Shown: positions 27,002-36,139, counted from the stretch's first letter. The stretch is 57,782 nucleotides of DNA from Actinomycetota bacterium (GCA_005884575.1 VAWW01000004.1:489-58270); one strand, 5' to 3'. The notes: a model not told the origin generated them from the sequence alone. Numbers and translations: made by a program.

Positions 27002-28134
27002 GGCTCCAGGTCGTAGGGGTAGCGGGTCAGGTTCTCGCAGCCGTGCTCGGTGACGAGCACGATGTCCTCCAGCCGAACGCCGCCGAGGCCGCGGCGGTAG
27101 AGGCCGGGCTCGAGCGTGATCACGTCGCCGGGGACGAGGTCGTCGCCCACGCGGCTGACCCACGGACGCTCGTGCACCTCGAGTCCGACGCCGTGGCCGA
27201 GCCCGTGAAAGAAGCCGTCCTCCAGCACCTCGCCCGGCTGCTTGTGGAGCTGCGTCGGATAGCCCTGCTCGTGGAAGAGGTCACACGTCTGCTGCATCAG
27301 CGCCCGCCCGTTCACGCCGGGCTTCGTCGACGCGATCGCCTCGTCGAGCGCCTGCTTCGCCAGGCGGTGGAACTCGCGGATCTCCTGGGGCGCCTCGCCG
27401 ACGACGTACGTGCGCGTCATGTCGGAATAGCAACCCGTCTCGCGGTCGCGCGGGAAGAGATCGAACACGATCGGCTCGCCGGGCGCAATGGCGCCGTGGC
27501 CCATCTCGTGTCCGATCGCCGTCTGCGCGCCGTGCGAGACGATGAACTCCTCGGCCGCGACGCCGTGCTCGCCGAAGACGTTCTCGACGACGCGCTTCAG
27601 CCGCTCGCACGTGAGGGGCTCGCCGTCGGCGACGAGCATTCCGTTTGACGCGTCGGCGCGTCTGAGGAGCTCGCGCGCCGCGTCGAGTGCGGCCTCGCAC
27701 GCGCGCTGCGCCCTGCGAATTCCCTCGAGCTCGGTCGCGTTCTTGGCGCGCCGGCGCGAGTCGAAGAGCTCGCGGTCGACCGTCAGCTCGATCCCGTTCG
27801 CACGCAGATGGTCTGCGAGCTCCAGGGGGAAGGTCGGCGGCACCGACGCGCGCTCGATACCGACTTCGCGGGCGGCCCGCAGCGCGATCTCGAGCGCCCG
27901 CTCCTCGTCGGGCATCCCCTGCGCGATCAGCTCGTCGTTGCCGAAGCGCTCGAGCGTGAAGACCTCGATCTCCGGCGCCGCCTCGCGCACGCGCGCAGCC
28001 TCGAGCGACGAGACGACGACGAGCTTCCGTCCGTCCCGCTCGAGATAGAGAAACGAATCGGGGACGGGCAACGGCACCTCGTGCCGCAGCTCCGGCGACC
28101 GAGTCGTGTCCGCATGGATCAGGACGTCGGGCAC
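26998..28134 (-). CDS. M24-family aminopeptidase P / Xaa-Pro dipeptidase
   Basis: 378 residues from GTG 28134. The creatinase-like N domain precedes a pita-bread fold with all five metal ligands: Asp in FDLFP, Asp in SDMTRT, His in HGLGHGVG, Glu in LEPGLY and Glu in RLEDIV. It removes N-terminal residues before proline. It is divergent from the UGA-containing thioredoxin-fold gene, with only 24 nt between start codons, and is co-transcribed with acs. Confidence 0.88.
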
Positions 28135-28158
28135 GCGCCGGATCCTATCCTCCTTCCT

Positions 28159-28806
28159 GTGACGATCTTCCGGCCCCGGGAGGAGGAGCGCGTCCGCGAG
28201 CTGCTCGCAGACCTCGAGCGTCCGGTCGAGCTGCTGCTCGCGCTCGGGCCCGAGGAGACGCCGCTCGCCGGAGCGCGGGACATCGACTTCTCCGGCGAGG
28301 CGCGCCGCCTCGTCGACGAGTTCGCGGCGCTCGCGCCGCAGGTGACTGCCCGCATCGAGCAGGAGCCGCCGGGCTTCGAGCGCTTCCCCGCGATCTCGAT
28401 CCGTCCGGACGGAGAGGACGTGGGCGTCCGCTACCACGGGCTTCCCTGGGGCTTCGAGCTCTCGTCGCTCGTCGGCGGGATCCGCGAGGCCGGCCGCGTC
28501 GAGTCGTCGCTCGAGCCGGAGTCGATCGAGGCGCTGCTCGCCCTCGACCGGCCGGTAACGGTCGACGTGTTCGTCACGCCGACCTGACCGCACTGCCCGC
28601 CGGCCGTGCTGCTGGCGTACCGATGCGCACTCGCAGCGCCGCTCGTCTCGGCGGCCGCGATCGAGGCGACCGAGTTCCCCGCACTCGCGGACCAGAAGGA
28701 CGTCTGGGCCGTTCCGAAGATCGTCGTCGACGGCGTCCCCCAGTACGAGGGCGCTGTCCACGAGCGAGTCTTCGTCCAGCGGCTCGTTGCGCCCGTGTTC
28801 GAATAG
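28159..28806 (+). CDS. Probable selenoprotein: tandem thioredoxin-fold disulfide oxidoreductase with Sec143
   Basis: From GTG 28159 the frame reads VTIFRPREEERVREL and runs as a protein disulfide oxidoreductase (PDO/glutaredoxin-like, two thioredoxin folds). It passes YHGLPWGFELSSLV and VDVFVTPT, then meets TGA (28585-28587) and continues in frame as PHCPPAVLLAYRCAL, EATEFPAL and AVPKIVVDG (cis-Pro) to a TAG at 28806. The full 215 residues equal the family's usual length. Relatives have C-P-x-C where this has UGA-P-H-C, so UGA replaces the attacking cysteine. A SECIS-like hairpin follows the UGA, and selD is in this window. The first fold has lost its CxxC. A TGC-to-TGA error is the alternative, given other lesions here. 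Confidence 0.78.
28598..28617 (+). promoter_or_regulatory. Bacterial-type SECIS element candidate
   Basis: CGCCGGC (28598-28604) and GCTGGCG (28611-28617) form a 7-bp stem with one G-U pair and the 6-nt loop CGUGCU. The stem starts 10 nt and the loop 17 nt after the UGA, and the loop carries a G at position 2 followed by U. Distance and shape fit the relaxed bacterial SECIS model in which SelB binds a hairpin just downstream of the UGA, inside the coding region. Confidence 0.6.
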
Positions 28807-28828
28807 GACCTGCGGATAGATTTCCGGG

Positions 28829-29974
28829 GTGGAGGACGCGCTCCAGCGAGCCCAAGCGCTGGTGGAGTTCTGGGACAGGCAGCTCCGTGCCGACCTGCCG
28901 GACACGCCGATCTTCGACGCGCACGTCCACCTCGGGCACGACATCGACGGAATGGTCGGCCTCTACGAGGACCTCGAGCGCATCCAGGCGGCGTACGGGA
29001 TCGAGCGCGCGTTCATGTTCTGCCTCGACGAGCCCGACCGGGAGCCCGGCTTTCGCGCGGGCAACGACCGGACGCTCGAGTTCGCCGCGCGCTCCGACGG
29101 CCGGCTGATCCCGTTCGTCCGGCTCGACCTGACGCACGAGCCGATCGAGGAGGCGAAGCGCTGCATCGCGCTCGGCGCCCGCGGCATCAAGCTCCACCCA
29201 CGCGCGCAGCGCTTCCTGCTGAACGACGACCGGCTCGCGCCCGTCTTCGAGCTCGGCGCCGCCGAGCGCGTGCCGATCCTGATCCACGGCGGCCGCGGCC
29301 TCCCGCCGATCGCCGACGACCTGGCGCACCTCGTCGACCGCTATCCCGAGGCGCAGCTGATCATCGCCCACGCCGGGATCGCCGACCTGGCCGGGCTCGC
29401 GCAGCGCCTGTCGGGGAAGGCCGGGGTCTTCTGGGACACGTCCGTCTGGAGCCCGATCGACCTGCTCGACTTCTACCGTCAGGTCCCGCCGGAGCAGATC
29501 CTCTGGGCCTCGGACTACCCCTACGGGCAGCAGCCGTCGTCGCTGCTGATCGGCGTCCGCACCGCCCGTCTGGCCGGTTTCGACGAGTCGCAGCTGCGGG
29601 AGATGCTGTGGGGGAACGCCGACCGGATCGCCACGGGCGAGCCGCCCCTCGAGCCGAGCGAGCCGATCGGCGGCGACACCTTCAGCCAGCCGATGCAGCT
29701 CGCGCGCATCCATCAGTACCTGTCGATGGCCACGCCGCTCCTCTGGACGCGTCAGGCCGACACCGTCGGCGTGCTCGGCCTCGCGCTCAACGCCTGCGAG
29801 GAGCGCGACGGCGCGAAAGTTGAGGTCGATCAGATCCGCGACCTGCTCGAGACGGCGCGAGACCTCTGGCGGTCGCTGCCGGAGGAAGAGGAGGCCGACC
29901 GCGTCACCGCGGCGCGTGCGACCTTCCGGATGATCCATCTCGCCGACATCCTGGCGGTGACGACTCACGGCTGA
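28829..29974 (+). CDS. Amidohydrolase-family (TIM-barrel) metal-dependent hydrolase
   Basis: 381 residues from GTG 28829. The metal-binding HxH is in FDAHVHLG, with later ligands in LIHGGRG, IIAHAGI and the Asp of WASDYPYG. This is the amidohydrolase-2 subgroup, which contains decarboxylases and lactonases; the substrate is unknown. It follows the selenoprotein gene by 22 nt and precedes the molybdenum hydroxylase genes by 7 nt, so it may belong to either transcript. A catabolic role alongside the hydroxylase is plausible. Confidence 0.8.
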   Translation: MEDALQRAQALVEFWDRQLRADLPDTPIFDAHVHLGHDIDGMVGLYEDLERIQAAYGIERAFMFCLDEPDREPGFRAGNDRTLEFAARSDGRLIPFVRLDLTHEPIEEAKRCIALGARGIKLHPRAQRFLLNDDRLAPVFELGAAERVPILIHGGRGLPPIADDLAHLVDRYPEAQLIIAHAGIADLAGLAQRLSGKAGVFWDTSVWSPIDLLDFYRQVPPEQILWASDYPYGQQPSSLLIGVRTARLAGFDESQLREMLWGNADRIATGEPPLEPSEPIGGDTFSQPMQLARIHQYLSMATPLLWTRQADTVGVLGLALNACEERDGAKVEVDQIRDLLETARDLWRSLPEEEEADRVTAARATFRMIHLADILAVTTHG

Positions 29975-29981
29975 CCTGCTC

Positions 29982-30401
29982 GTGAACGGTCACCGCTACG
30001 CCGTCGACGTACCCGTCGGCACCTCGCTCGCCGCAGTTTTGCGCGACGAGCTCGGCCTCACCGGAACGAAGGTCGCCTGCAACGAGGGCCACTGCGGGGC
30101 CTGCACAGTGCAGGTCGACGGCGTGCCGCGGCTTTCCTGCATCACGCTCGTGCACACGGTCGAGGGAGAGGTGACGACGATCGAGGGGCTGCGCGACCAT
30201 CCGCTCGTCGAGTCGTTCGTCCGCGCCGACGCGACGCAGTGCGGCTTCTGCACACCCGGGCAGATCGTCTCCGCCGCTGCGCTCGTGGCCGTGTCCCCGG
30301 CGCCGACCCGCGATGAGATCCGCCACGGGATGGCCGGAAACCTGTGCCGCTGCGGCACGTATCCGAAGATCGAGGAGGCGATCCTGCATTGGCGCGACTG
30401 A
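29982..30401 (+). CDS. Molybdenum hydroxylase small subunit, two [2Fe-2S] clusters
   Basis: 139 residues from GTG. The plant-ferredoxin-type cluster is bound by Cys33, Cys38, Cys41 (CNEGHCGAC) and Cys53. The second all-helical cluster is bound by Cys87 and Cys90 (QCGFC) and Cys122 and Cys124 (CRC). It passes electrons between the molybdopterin and FAD subunits of xanthine-dehydrogenase/CO-dehydrogenase-family enzymes. It is the first gene of the S-L-M set and overlaps the next start. Confidence 0.93.
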   Translation: MNGHRYAVDVPVGTSLAAVLRDELGLTGTKVACNEGHCGACTVQVDGVPRLSCITLVHTVEGEVTTIEGLRDHPLVESFVRADATQCGFCTPGQIVSAAALVAVSPAPTRDEIRHGMAGNLCRCGTYPKIEEAILHWRD

Positions 30402-32598
30402 TCCGCACGGAGAAGGAAGTCGAAGGCCGCTACGAGGACGTCTGGATCGTCGTCGAGGAGGATCCGCTGGAGCAGTGGCGGACGCGCCGCAGCGGGCGCG
30501 CGGCGAGGCGCAGTACACGGCGGACGTCCTGCTGCCCGGGATGCTTCACGCCGCGCTTCTCCGCTCGCCGCACGCCTACGCGCGCGTGAAGAAGATCGAC
30601 GTGCGGCGTGCCCTCGAGGCGCCCGGCGTCCACGCCGCCGTCGGCCCCGAGGACGTCGAGGCGCTGACGGACGAGCCCGGTTTCTTCGGAGCGCCCGTCG
30701 CGGCGATCGCAGCGAACACCGTCGAGCAGGCACGCGCTGCGCTGGAGCTGATCGACGTCGAGTGGGAGCCGCTCGAGCCGCTGCTCGACCCCGACGAGGC
30801 CGTCCGCCGCGGTCAGCTGACCGACGAGCCGCGCCGCAACGAGCGCGGCGACTTCGAGCGCGCGCTCGCGGATGCGGACGTCGTCGTCGAGGGCGAATAC
30901 CGGACGCAGGTCGTGCTCCACAACCCGCTCGAGACCCACCAGTCGGTCTGCCGCTGGGAGGGCGACACGCTCGAGATCTACACGTCGACCCAGTACATCT
31001 GGGGCATTCGGTCGAGGGTCGCGAAGCAGCTCGGCGTCGAGCCGGACAACGTGCGCGTCGTCTGCAACTACATGGGTGGCGGCTTCGGCGCGAAGAACGA
31101 TCCCGGCGAGTACACGTACGTCGCCGCGGAGCTCGCGCGGCGCACCGGCCGTCCCGTCAAGTGTGCGCTCACCCGCCGCGAGGAAAATCTCGCCGCCGGC
31201 AATCGCAACGCGACGATCCAGCGGCTGACCGTCGGCGCACGCAGCGACGGGACGATCACGGCGCTCGGCGGCGAGTTCGTCAACGCCGTGGGCTGGGACG
31301 GCTGGATCGCACCCACCGACGGCCCGATGCAGACGCTCTACCACTGCGAGAACGTCCGCACGGTGACGTACGGCGCGAAGATCAACACGGCGCCGATGAA
31401 GGCGTTCCGCGCGCCCGGCTACGTCGAAGGCACGTTCGGGCTCGAGTGCCTGCTCGACGAGCTCGCGGCGAGGCTCGACGTCGATCCGCTCGAGCTGCGG
31501 CGCAAGAACTACGCGCATTCGTCCAACGAGCGGCCGTACTCCTCGAAGAACCTGATGGAGTGCTATCGTCGCGCCGAGCCGCACTGGGAGCGCCGGCACG
31601 AGCTGCGCACCCGGTCCGACTCGACGTGGAAGTACGGCGCCGGGCTCGCAAGTCAGATCTGGTACGGAGGCGGCGGCCCGCCGTCGTATGCGTGGACACG
31701 CGTCGGCTCGGACGGCCGCATCACCGTGATCACGGCGATGCAGGACATCGGCACGGGCACGCGGACGGCGATGGCGCAGATCGCGGCCGAGGAGCTCGGC
31801 GTGCCGCTCGACCGGGTTCGCGTCGAGCTGGGCGACTCAGCACGCGGCCCGTTCGCGTCGATCTCGGCCGGCTCGTCGACGACGCCGTCGATGGGCCCGG
31901 CGGTGCGTGCTGCGGCGGCGGACGCGAAGCGCCAGATCATCGAGATCGCGGCGCAGCGGCATCACCTGGAGGAGCGCGTGCTCGACATCAGCGACGGCAA
32001 CGTCGTCTCCGCCGACGGGAACCTCTCGTCGCCGCTCGAGGAGATCGTCGGGCTGCTCGAGAACGCGCAGATCCTCGGCAAGGGCGCGCGCGGGCCGAAC
32101 CCGACCGGGATGCAGGTGCTGACGTTCGGCGTCCAGGTCGCGGAGGTCGCAGTAGACGTCGAGACGGGCGAGGTCCGCGTGCTGCGCGTTGCGGCGATCC
32201 ACGACGTCGGCCGCGTGATCAATCCGCTCGGCGCATCGAGCCAGGTCGAGGGCGGGATCATCCAGGGAATCGGACACACGCTCTCCGAGCAGCGCCTGCT
32301 CGACCCGGCGACGGGAACCGTCCTCACCCAGTCGCTCGACGCGTACCGGCTGCCGACGATCGCGGACGTGCCGGAAATCGTCTGCGAGCTGATCGACAAG
32401 CCCGACGAGCACCTGACGAACCTCGGCTCGAAGGGCCTCGGCGAGCCGCCGATCGTCCCGATCGCCGCCGCGATCGCAAACGCGATCCGCGACGCGACCG
32501 GCGCGGACATCCACTCGCTGCCGATCACACGCGAAGAGATGCTGCGCGCCCTCGAGGCGGCGAAGCAGAAGCAGCGTGGAGCTCCGGCAGCCGTCTAG
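30389..32598 (+). CDS. Molybdenum hydroxylase large (molybdopterin) subunit, frameshifted near the N terminus
   Basis: Xanthine-dehydrogenase-family large subunit. From TTG 30389 the protein reads ARLIRTEKEVEGRYEDVW to DPLEQW (about 30478). The frame then shifts, and it resumes as RARGEAQYTADVLLPGML and runs intact to 32598. Family members have about 20 residues between these parts. A short deletion is likely; if it is real, only internal starts could yield protein. Mo-cofactor segments (GGGFGAKN, RAPGYVEGTF, GTRTAMAQ) and the catalytic Glu in KGLGEPP are present. The CO-dehydrogenase loop AYxCSFR is absent, so this is a purine or aldehyde hydroxylase type rather than a true CO dehydrogenase. 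Confidence 0.88.
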
Positions 32599-33418
32599 CG
32601 CCGAGGAGGCCGTCGGCCTCCTCGGAAACGGGCATGTCGCGCTTGCCGGAGGGACGGAGATCGTCCCGCTGCTCCGGGACGGGCTCCTGCGCGCCGACGC
32701 ACTGATCGACATCCGCCGCGCCGTGCCGCGCGGAATACACGGCACGACCATTGGCGCAGGGACGACCCTAGCCGAGCTCGAGGTCGATCCCGGGATCCCG
32801 GTCGTGCTGCGAGAGGCCTGCCGGCTCGCCGCGTCGCCGCAGCTCCGCGCGATGGGCTCGATCGGCGGCAACCTCCTCCAGGCGACGCGTTGCTGGTACT
32901 GGCGGCTGGACTTCCCGTGCTACCTCCACGGCGGCGACCGCTGCCACGCGAAGGACGGCCGGCACGACGAGCACGCGATCTTCGGCAACGACGTCTGCGC
33001 CTCGGCCCATCCATCCGACGTGGCCGCCGCGCTGCTCGCTTTGGGCACGATGCTGCGGACGACGGCGCGAGAGCTCCCGCTCGCCGAGCTCTACCGCCTC
33101 CCGACCACGGACGACCCGCAGACGACGACGCTGGCCGACGACGAGCTCATCCTCGAGCTGGAAGTCCCGATCCCCGAGGCCAGCGTGTACCTGAAGGCGA
33201 TGGACAGGCAGCGGTGGTCGTTCCCGATCGTCGGCGTCGCCGCAGCGCGGACCGCCGGTGAGGTTCGACTCGGCCTCGCCGGGGTAGCTCCGGTCCCTTG
33301 GACGCTGACCTCGGTGGACGATCTCGACCGCGCGACGCCGCTGCCCGGCACGGCTTACAAGCTGCCGATCGCGCGCGCGCTCGTCGCTCGCGCGCTGCGA
33401 GCCGTCGCAACGGGTTAG
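32576..33418 (+). CDS. Molybdenum hydroxylase FAD subunit with an extra [4Fe-4S] motif
   Basis: 280 residues, ATG inside the end of the large-subunit gene. FAD-binding segments are VALAGGTEIVPL and GSIGGNLLQ. After the latter comes Cys106-x8-Cys115-x7-Cys123-x17-Cys141 (RCWYWR, FPCYL, DRCHAKDG, NDVCASAHPSD). This four-Cys insertion matches the one that binds a [4Fe-4S] cluster in PaoB-type aldehyde oxidoreductases. It points away from the plain CoxM/xanthine dehydrogenase medium subunit and towards an aromatic-aldehyde or related substrate (inference). Confidence 0.9.
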   Translation: MELRQPSSAEEAVGLLGNGHVALAGGTEIVPLLRDGLLRADALIDIRRAVPRGIHGTTIGAGTTLAELEVDPGIPVVLREACRLAASPQLRAMGSIGGNLLQATRCWYWRLDFPCYLHGGDRCHAKDGRHDEHAIFGNDVCASAHPSDVAAALLALGTMLRTTARELPLAELYRLPTTDDPQTTTLADDELILELEVPIPEASVYLKAMDRQRWSFPIVGVAAARTAGEVRLGLAGVAPVPWTLTSVDDLDRATPLPGTAYKLPIARALVARALRAVATG

Positions 33419-33435
33419 CATCACGATTCGTTCGT

Positions 33436-33978
33436 ATGCGGGCCCGCCTCCTCGTCCTCCTCGTCCTCGCAGCCCTCTCGGGCGTCGGCGCCAGCGCGGG
33501 CGCGCGCCCGCACAAGGCGGCGGCTCTCGTCGCGCCGCGGATCCCCGCCCTGCCGGCGCGTGGGATCGAGCCCCTGAACGCGTGCCCGATCCCGACCCGG
33601 TTCCGGCCGGCGTTCAACCGTGCGGCCCGCGACACCGGCTTCCAGCTCTCGATGCTCGTCGCCGTCGCGGAGGTCGAGTCGCGGTTCGAGCCGACGGCCC
33701 GCTCGAGCGCAGACGCGCGCGGCCTGCTGCAGGTGCTGCCGTCGACCGCGGCGTCGCTGAAGCTGAACGCGGACGATCCGGAGTCGAATGTCCTCGCCGG
33801 CGCGCGCTACCTGAAGCTGCTGCTCGACCGTTACCACTCCACCGACGGGGCGCTTTCGGCGTACAACGCGGGCCCGACTGCGGTCGATCGCGCGGGAGGC
33901 GTCGCGCCGAGCACTGAGACGCTGACCTACGTCGCGAACGTCCAGTCACGGTGGCGCGCACTCGCCGGCTGTCAGTAG
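33436..33978 (+). CDS. Secreted lytic transglycosylase (SLT/GEWL fold)
   Basis: 180 residues. An N-terminal signal peptide (MRARLLVLLVLAAL) ends near ASAGA, followed by a linker and an SLT domain from about residue 60. The catalytic Glu lies in VAEVESRF, followed by ARGLLQVLPSTA and the ALSAYNAGP motif. It cleaves peptidoglycan outside the membrane with formation of 1,6-anhydro-MurNAc. Its end overlaps the cyclophilin gene by 28 nt. Confidence 0.88.
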   Translation: MRARLLVLLVLAALSGVGASAGARPHKAAALVAPRIPALPARGIEPLNACPIPTRFRPAFNRAARDTGFQLSMLVAVAEVESRFEPTARSSADARGLLQVLPSTAASLKLNADDPESNVLAGARYLKLLLDRYHSTDGALSAYNAGPTAVDRAGGVAPSTETLTYVANVQSRWRALAGCQ

Positions 33979-34592
33979 CGGCGGTTGCGCTCGCGCTGGC
34001 CGCCTGGGCCGGCGCCGCGTCCGCCGCGCCTTCCGCGGCGTCGTGCCGTCACCTCGCCTCGCCGCCGCCCAGGAAGCCGGTCGACCTGAAGCCGCCGCGC
34101 ACGCGTCTCGATCCGAAGAAGCAGTGGATCGCGACGGTGACGACGAACTGCGGCACGTTCGCGTTCGCGCTGGACGTGAAGCACTCGCCGCGCACGACGG
34201 CGTCGTTCGCCGCGCTCGCCCGCGCCCACTACTTCGACGGGACGATCTTCCATCGGATCGTTCCCGGCTTCGTGATCCAGGGAGGCGACCCGACGCAGAC
34301 CGGCGGCGGCGGTCCCGGCTACGCGACGATCGACCGGCCTCCACGTACGACGCGATATGTCCGCGGCGTCGTGGCAATGGCGAAGACGGGCACAGATCCC
34401 GCGGGAACCTCGGGCAGCCAGTTCTTCGTCGTCACGGCGCCGGACGCGCGGCTGCCGCCGGACTACGCGTTGCTCGGCCGCGTCGTCGAGGGACTCCCCA
34501 TCGTGCTGAAGATCGGGAAGCTCGGCGACCCCGCGACGGAGAAGCCGAAGCAGCCGATCGTCATCTCCCGGATCCGCGTCGCCTCGAAGTGA
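33951..34592 (+). CDS. Secreted cyclophilin-type peptidyl-prolyl cis-trans isomerase
   Basis: 213 residues from GTG 33951 with a signal peptide (LSVAAVALALAAWAGAASA). The cyclophilin core shows YFDGTIFHRIVPGFVIQGGDP, GVVAMAKTG and GSQFFVV; the catalytic Arg is in FHRIVP and the Phe in QFFVV. It probably folds exported proteins at the cell surface, fitting its overlap with a lytic transglycosylase gene. The 28-nt overlap suggests translational coupling. Confidence 0.9.
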   Translation: MARTRRLSVAAVALALAAWAGAASAAPSAASCRHLASPPPRKPVDLKPPRTRLDPKKQWIATVTTNCGTFAFALDVKHSPRTTASFAALARAHYFDGTIFHRIVPGFVIQGGDPTQTGGGGPGYATIDRPPRTTRYVRGVVAMAKTGTDPAGTSGSQFFVVTAPDARLPPDYALLGRVVEGLPIVLKIGKLGDPATEKPKQPIVISRIRVASK

Positions 34593-35113
34593 CGATCGCG
34601 GCGGTCGTCCTGGCTGCCGGGGCGGCGAGCCGGTTCGGCGCGCCCAAGCAGCGGCTGCTCCTACCCGAGGTGCTCCGGCGTCTGCGCGAGAGCTTCGCCG
34701 GCGAGATCGTCGTGGTCGCCGGCGCGCACGAACTCGAGACGGACGCCCGCGTCGTCCGCTGCCCGGAGTGGGAGCGTGGCCCCGGCGCCTCCCTCCGCTG
34801 CGGGCTGGCCGCGCTCGGTCCGGAGGTCGACGCGGCGCTCGTCGTTCTCGCGGACGGGCCGGAGCTCGACCCCGGCGCCGTCGCCCGAATCCTCGAGCGC
34901 GCGGGCGAGGCGCCCGTCGTCGCCGCGACCTACGGCGGCGTCCGCCTGCACCCGGTGCTTTTGAACCGGGCGATGTGGGAACAGATCCCGGACGACGGCG
35001 CGCGCAGTCTCCAGGCGCTCGAGATCCACTGCGACGACCTCGACCCTCCAGGCGACGTAGATTTTGCCGATGAGATGCCCGAAAGGTTGAAGCAGCCGCA
35101 CCGCGAATCCTGA
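34589..35113 (+). CDS. MobA/MocA-like nucleotidyltransferase (molybdenum cofactor modification)
   Basis: 174 residues, GTG in a GTGA overlap with the cyclophilin gene. VVLAAGAASRFGAPKQRLL is the nucleotide-binding opening (LAAGxSxRxGxxK). LADGPELDP corresponds to the metal-binding LxDQP motif, with Gly for Gln. MocA attaches CMP and MobA attaches GMP to molybdopterin. Nearness to the hydroxylase genes suggests the MCD form needed by xanthine-dehydrogenase-family enzymes. It is shorter than E. coli MocA. Confidence 0.75.
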   Translation: MTIAAVVLAAGAASRFGAPKQRLLLPEVLRRLRESFAGEIVVVAGAHELETDARVVRCPEWERGPGASLRCGLAALGPEVDAALVVLADGPELDPGAVARILERAGEAPVVAATYGGVRLHPVLLNRAMWEQIPDDGARSLQALEIHCDDLDPPGDVDFADEMPERLKQPHRES

Positions 35114-35121
35114 AGGTCCCG

Positions 35122-35817
35122 ATGAACGCTGCTGTCGAGGTCCAGTCCGCGCCGACCGCCGAGTCCGTGCTCGCGCGCGCCCGCGTGCACCGGCAGCTCA
35201 CGATTGAGGAGGCCGCAAGGCGCGCCGGCCTCCCGGAGGACCAGGTGCGCTGGCTCGAGGAGGGGCGCGTCTATCGCTTCCCGTCCGCCGACCACGCGCT
35301 CCTGGCGATGCTGCTCTACGCGACCGCGCTCGGGATCGATCACGACGAGGCGCTCGCGCTCGCGGGCCGCCACGTCCCGCCGAAGCCGCTGCGCGCGAAC
35401 CCGTGGCCCCGGCTCACCGTCCTGCTCGGGATCGCCGGGGCGCTCGGCGCCTTCGTCGCGTCGGTCGTCCTCGCGACGAGTCACGGCAACCACCCGGCCG
35501 CCGGAGCCGCGAAGGTCGCCGGTCCCACGCTGCCCGCGCCGTGGACGATCAAGATCGTCGTGCTGAACGGCAGCGGCGACATCAACTACACGCGCCACCT
35601 GGCAAGCCGGATCGGCGCGCTCGGCTACGAGATCGTCCACGTCGGCAGGGCCGGCCGCTTCGACTACCAGCAGACCGTGGTCTACTTCCCGCCCGGCGGC
35701 GAGCAGCTCGCGCTGCGCCTCGCGAAGAAGATCGGCGCGGTCACGCAACCGCTTCCGGGCGGGAACGATCCGAAGCGCCTCGTCGTGATCGCCGGCCCAC
35801 AGCACGGCCTGGGGTAG
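35122..35817 (+). CDS. HTH - single membrane helix - LytR_C domain protein
   Basis: 231 residues. A RodZ-like helix-turn-helix covers about residues 15-85 (LTIEEAARRAGLPEDQVRWLEEG). A membrane helix follows near 97-117, and the C-terminal extracellular part (IKIVVLNGSGDINYTRHLASRI to LVVIAG) has the LytR_C fold found in cell-wall LCP-type proteins. The HTH would face the cytoplasm and the LytR_C domain the wall. A scaffold or wall-sensing role is inference. The gene is convergent with the anti-sigma gene. Confidence 0.7.
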   Translation: MNAAVEVQSAPTAESVLARARVHRQLTIEEAARRAGLPEDQVRWLEEGRVYRFPSADHALLAMLLYATALGIDHDEALALAGRHVPPKPLRANPWPRLTVLLGIAGALGAFVASVVLATSHGNHPAAGAAKVAGPTLPAPWTIKIVVLNGSGDINYTRHLASRIGALGYEIVHVGRAGRFDYQQTVVYFPPGGEQLALRLAKKIGAVTQPLPGGNDPKRLVVIAGPQHGLG

Positions 35818-35834
35818 ACGGCCTGCGGCCTAAC

Positions 35835-35857
35835 CCTCGCGCGCGGTGCGCGCGAGG
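35835..35857. terminator. 10-bp perfect hairpin between convergent genes
   Basis: CCTCGCGCGC (35835-35844) and GCGCGCGAGG (35848-35857) pair perfectly with a GGT loop, between the ends of the HTH-LytR_C gene and the anti-sigma gene. It suits a bidirectional terminator. Confidence 0.6.
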
Positions 35858-35905
35858 CCTGCACGCTGGGTGGTCGATCCCGGCGCGCGCGTGGGGTCAG
35901 CAAAA

Positions 35906-36139
35906 TCAGGTCAGCGGAGTCCGGAGCGCCGCGAGCTTCTCCTTCAGCTCGGGCGGCATCGGCTCGCTGGCGGCGACGCGGACGTACTGGCGCAGCTTCA
36001 CCTCGAAGCGGTACCGCTTGGCGCACCACTCGCAGTCGGCGAGATGGAGCTCGGCCTCGGCCTGCTCCGAGACCGACAGTACGCGGTCGAGATACGGCTG
36101 CATCATCCGCTCGCAGTGCTCGCACGGTGTCTCGGTCAT
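35906..36139 (-). CDS. Zinc-binding anti-sigma factor (RsrA-like)
   Basis: 77 residues from ATG 36139, overlapping the sigma gene by ATGA. The ZAS motif H32-x3-Cys36-x2-Cys39 (LHLADCEWC) plus N-terminal Cys6/Cys9 (CEHC) matches redox-sensing anti-sigma factors. In RsrA, oxidation of the cysteines releases zinc and frees the sigma factor. Gene order sigma then anti-sigma is the same as sigR-rsrA of Streptomyces. Confidence 0.85.
   Translation of the reverse strand: MTETPCEHCERMMQPYLDRVLSVSEQAEAELHLADCEWCAKRYRFEVKLRQYVRVAASEPMPPELKEKLAALRTPLT

Noticed and set aside
30389-33418. Calling the molybdenum hydroxylase a CO dehydrogenase (coxSLM)
   Set aside because: The large subunit lacks the AYxCSFR active-site loop of form I CO dehydrogenase, and the FAD subunit has a PaoB-like cysteine insert.
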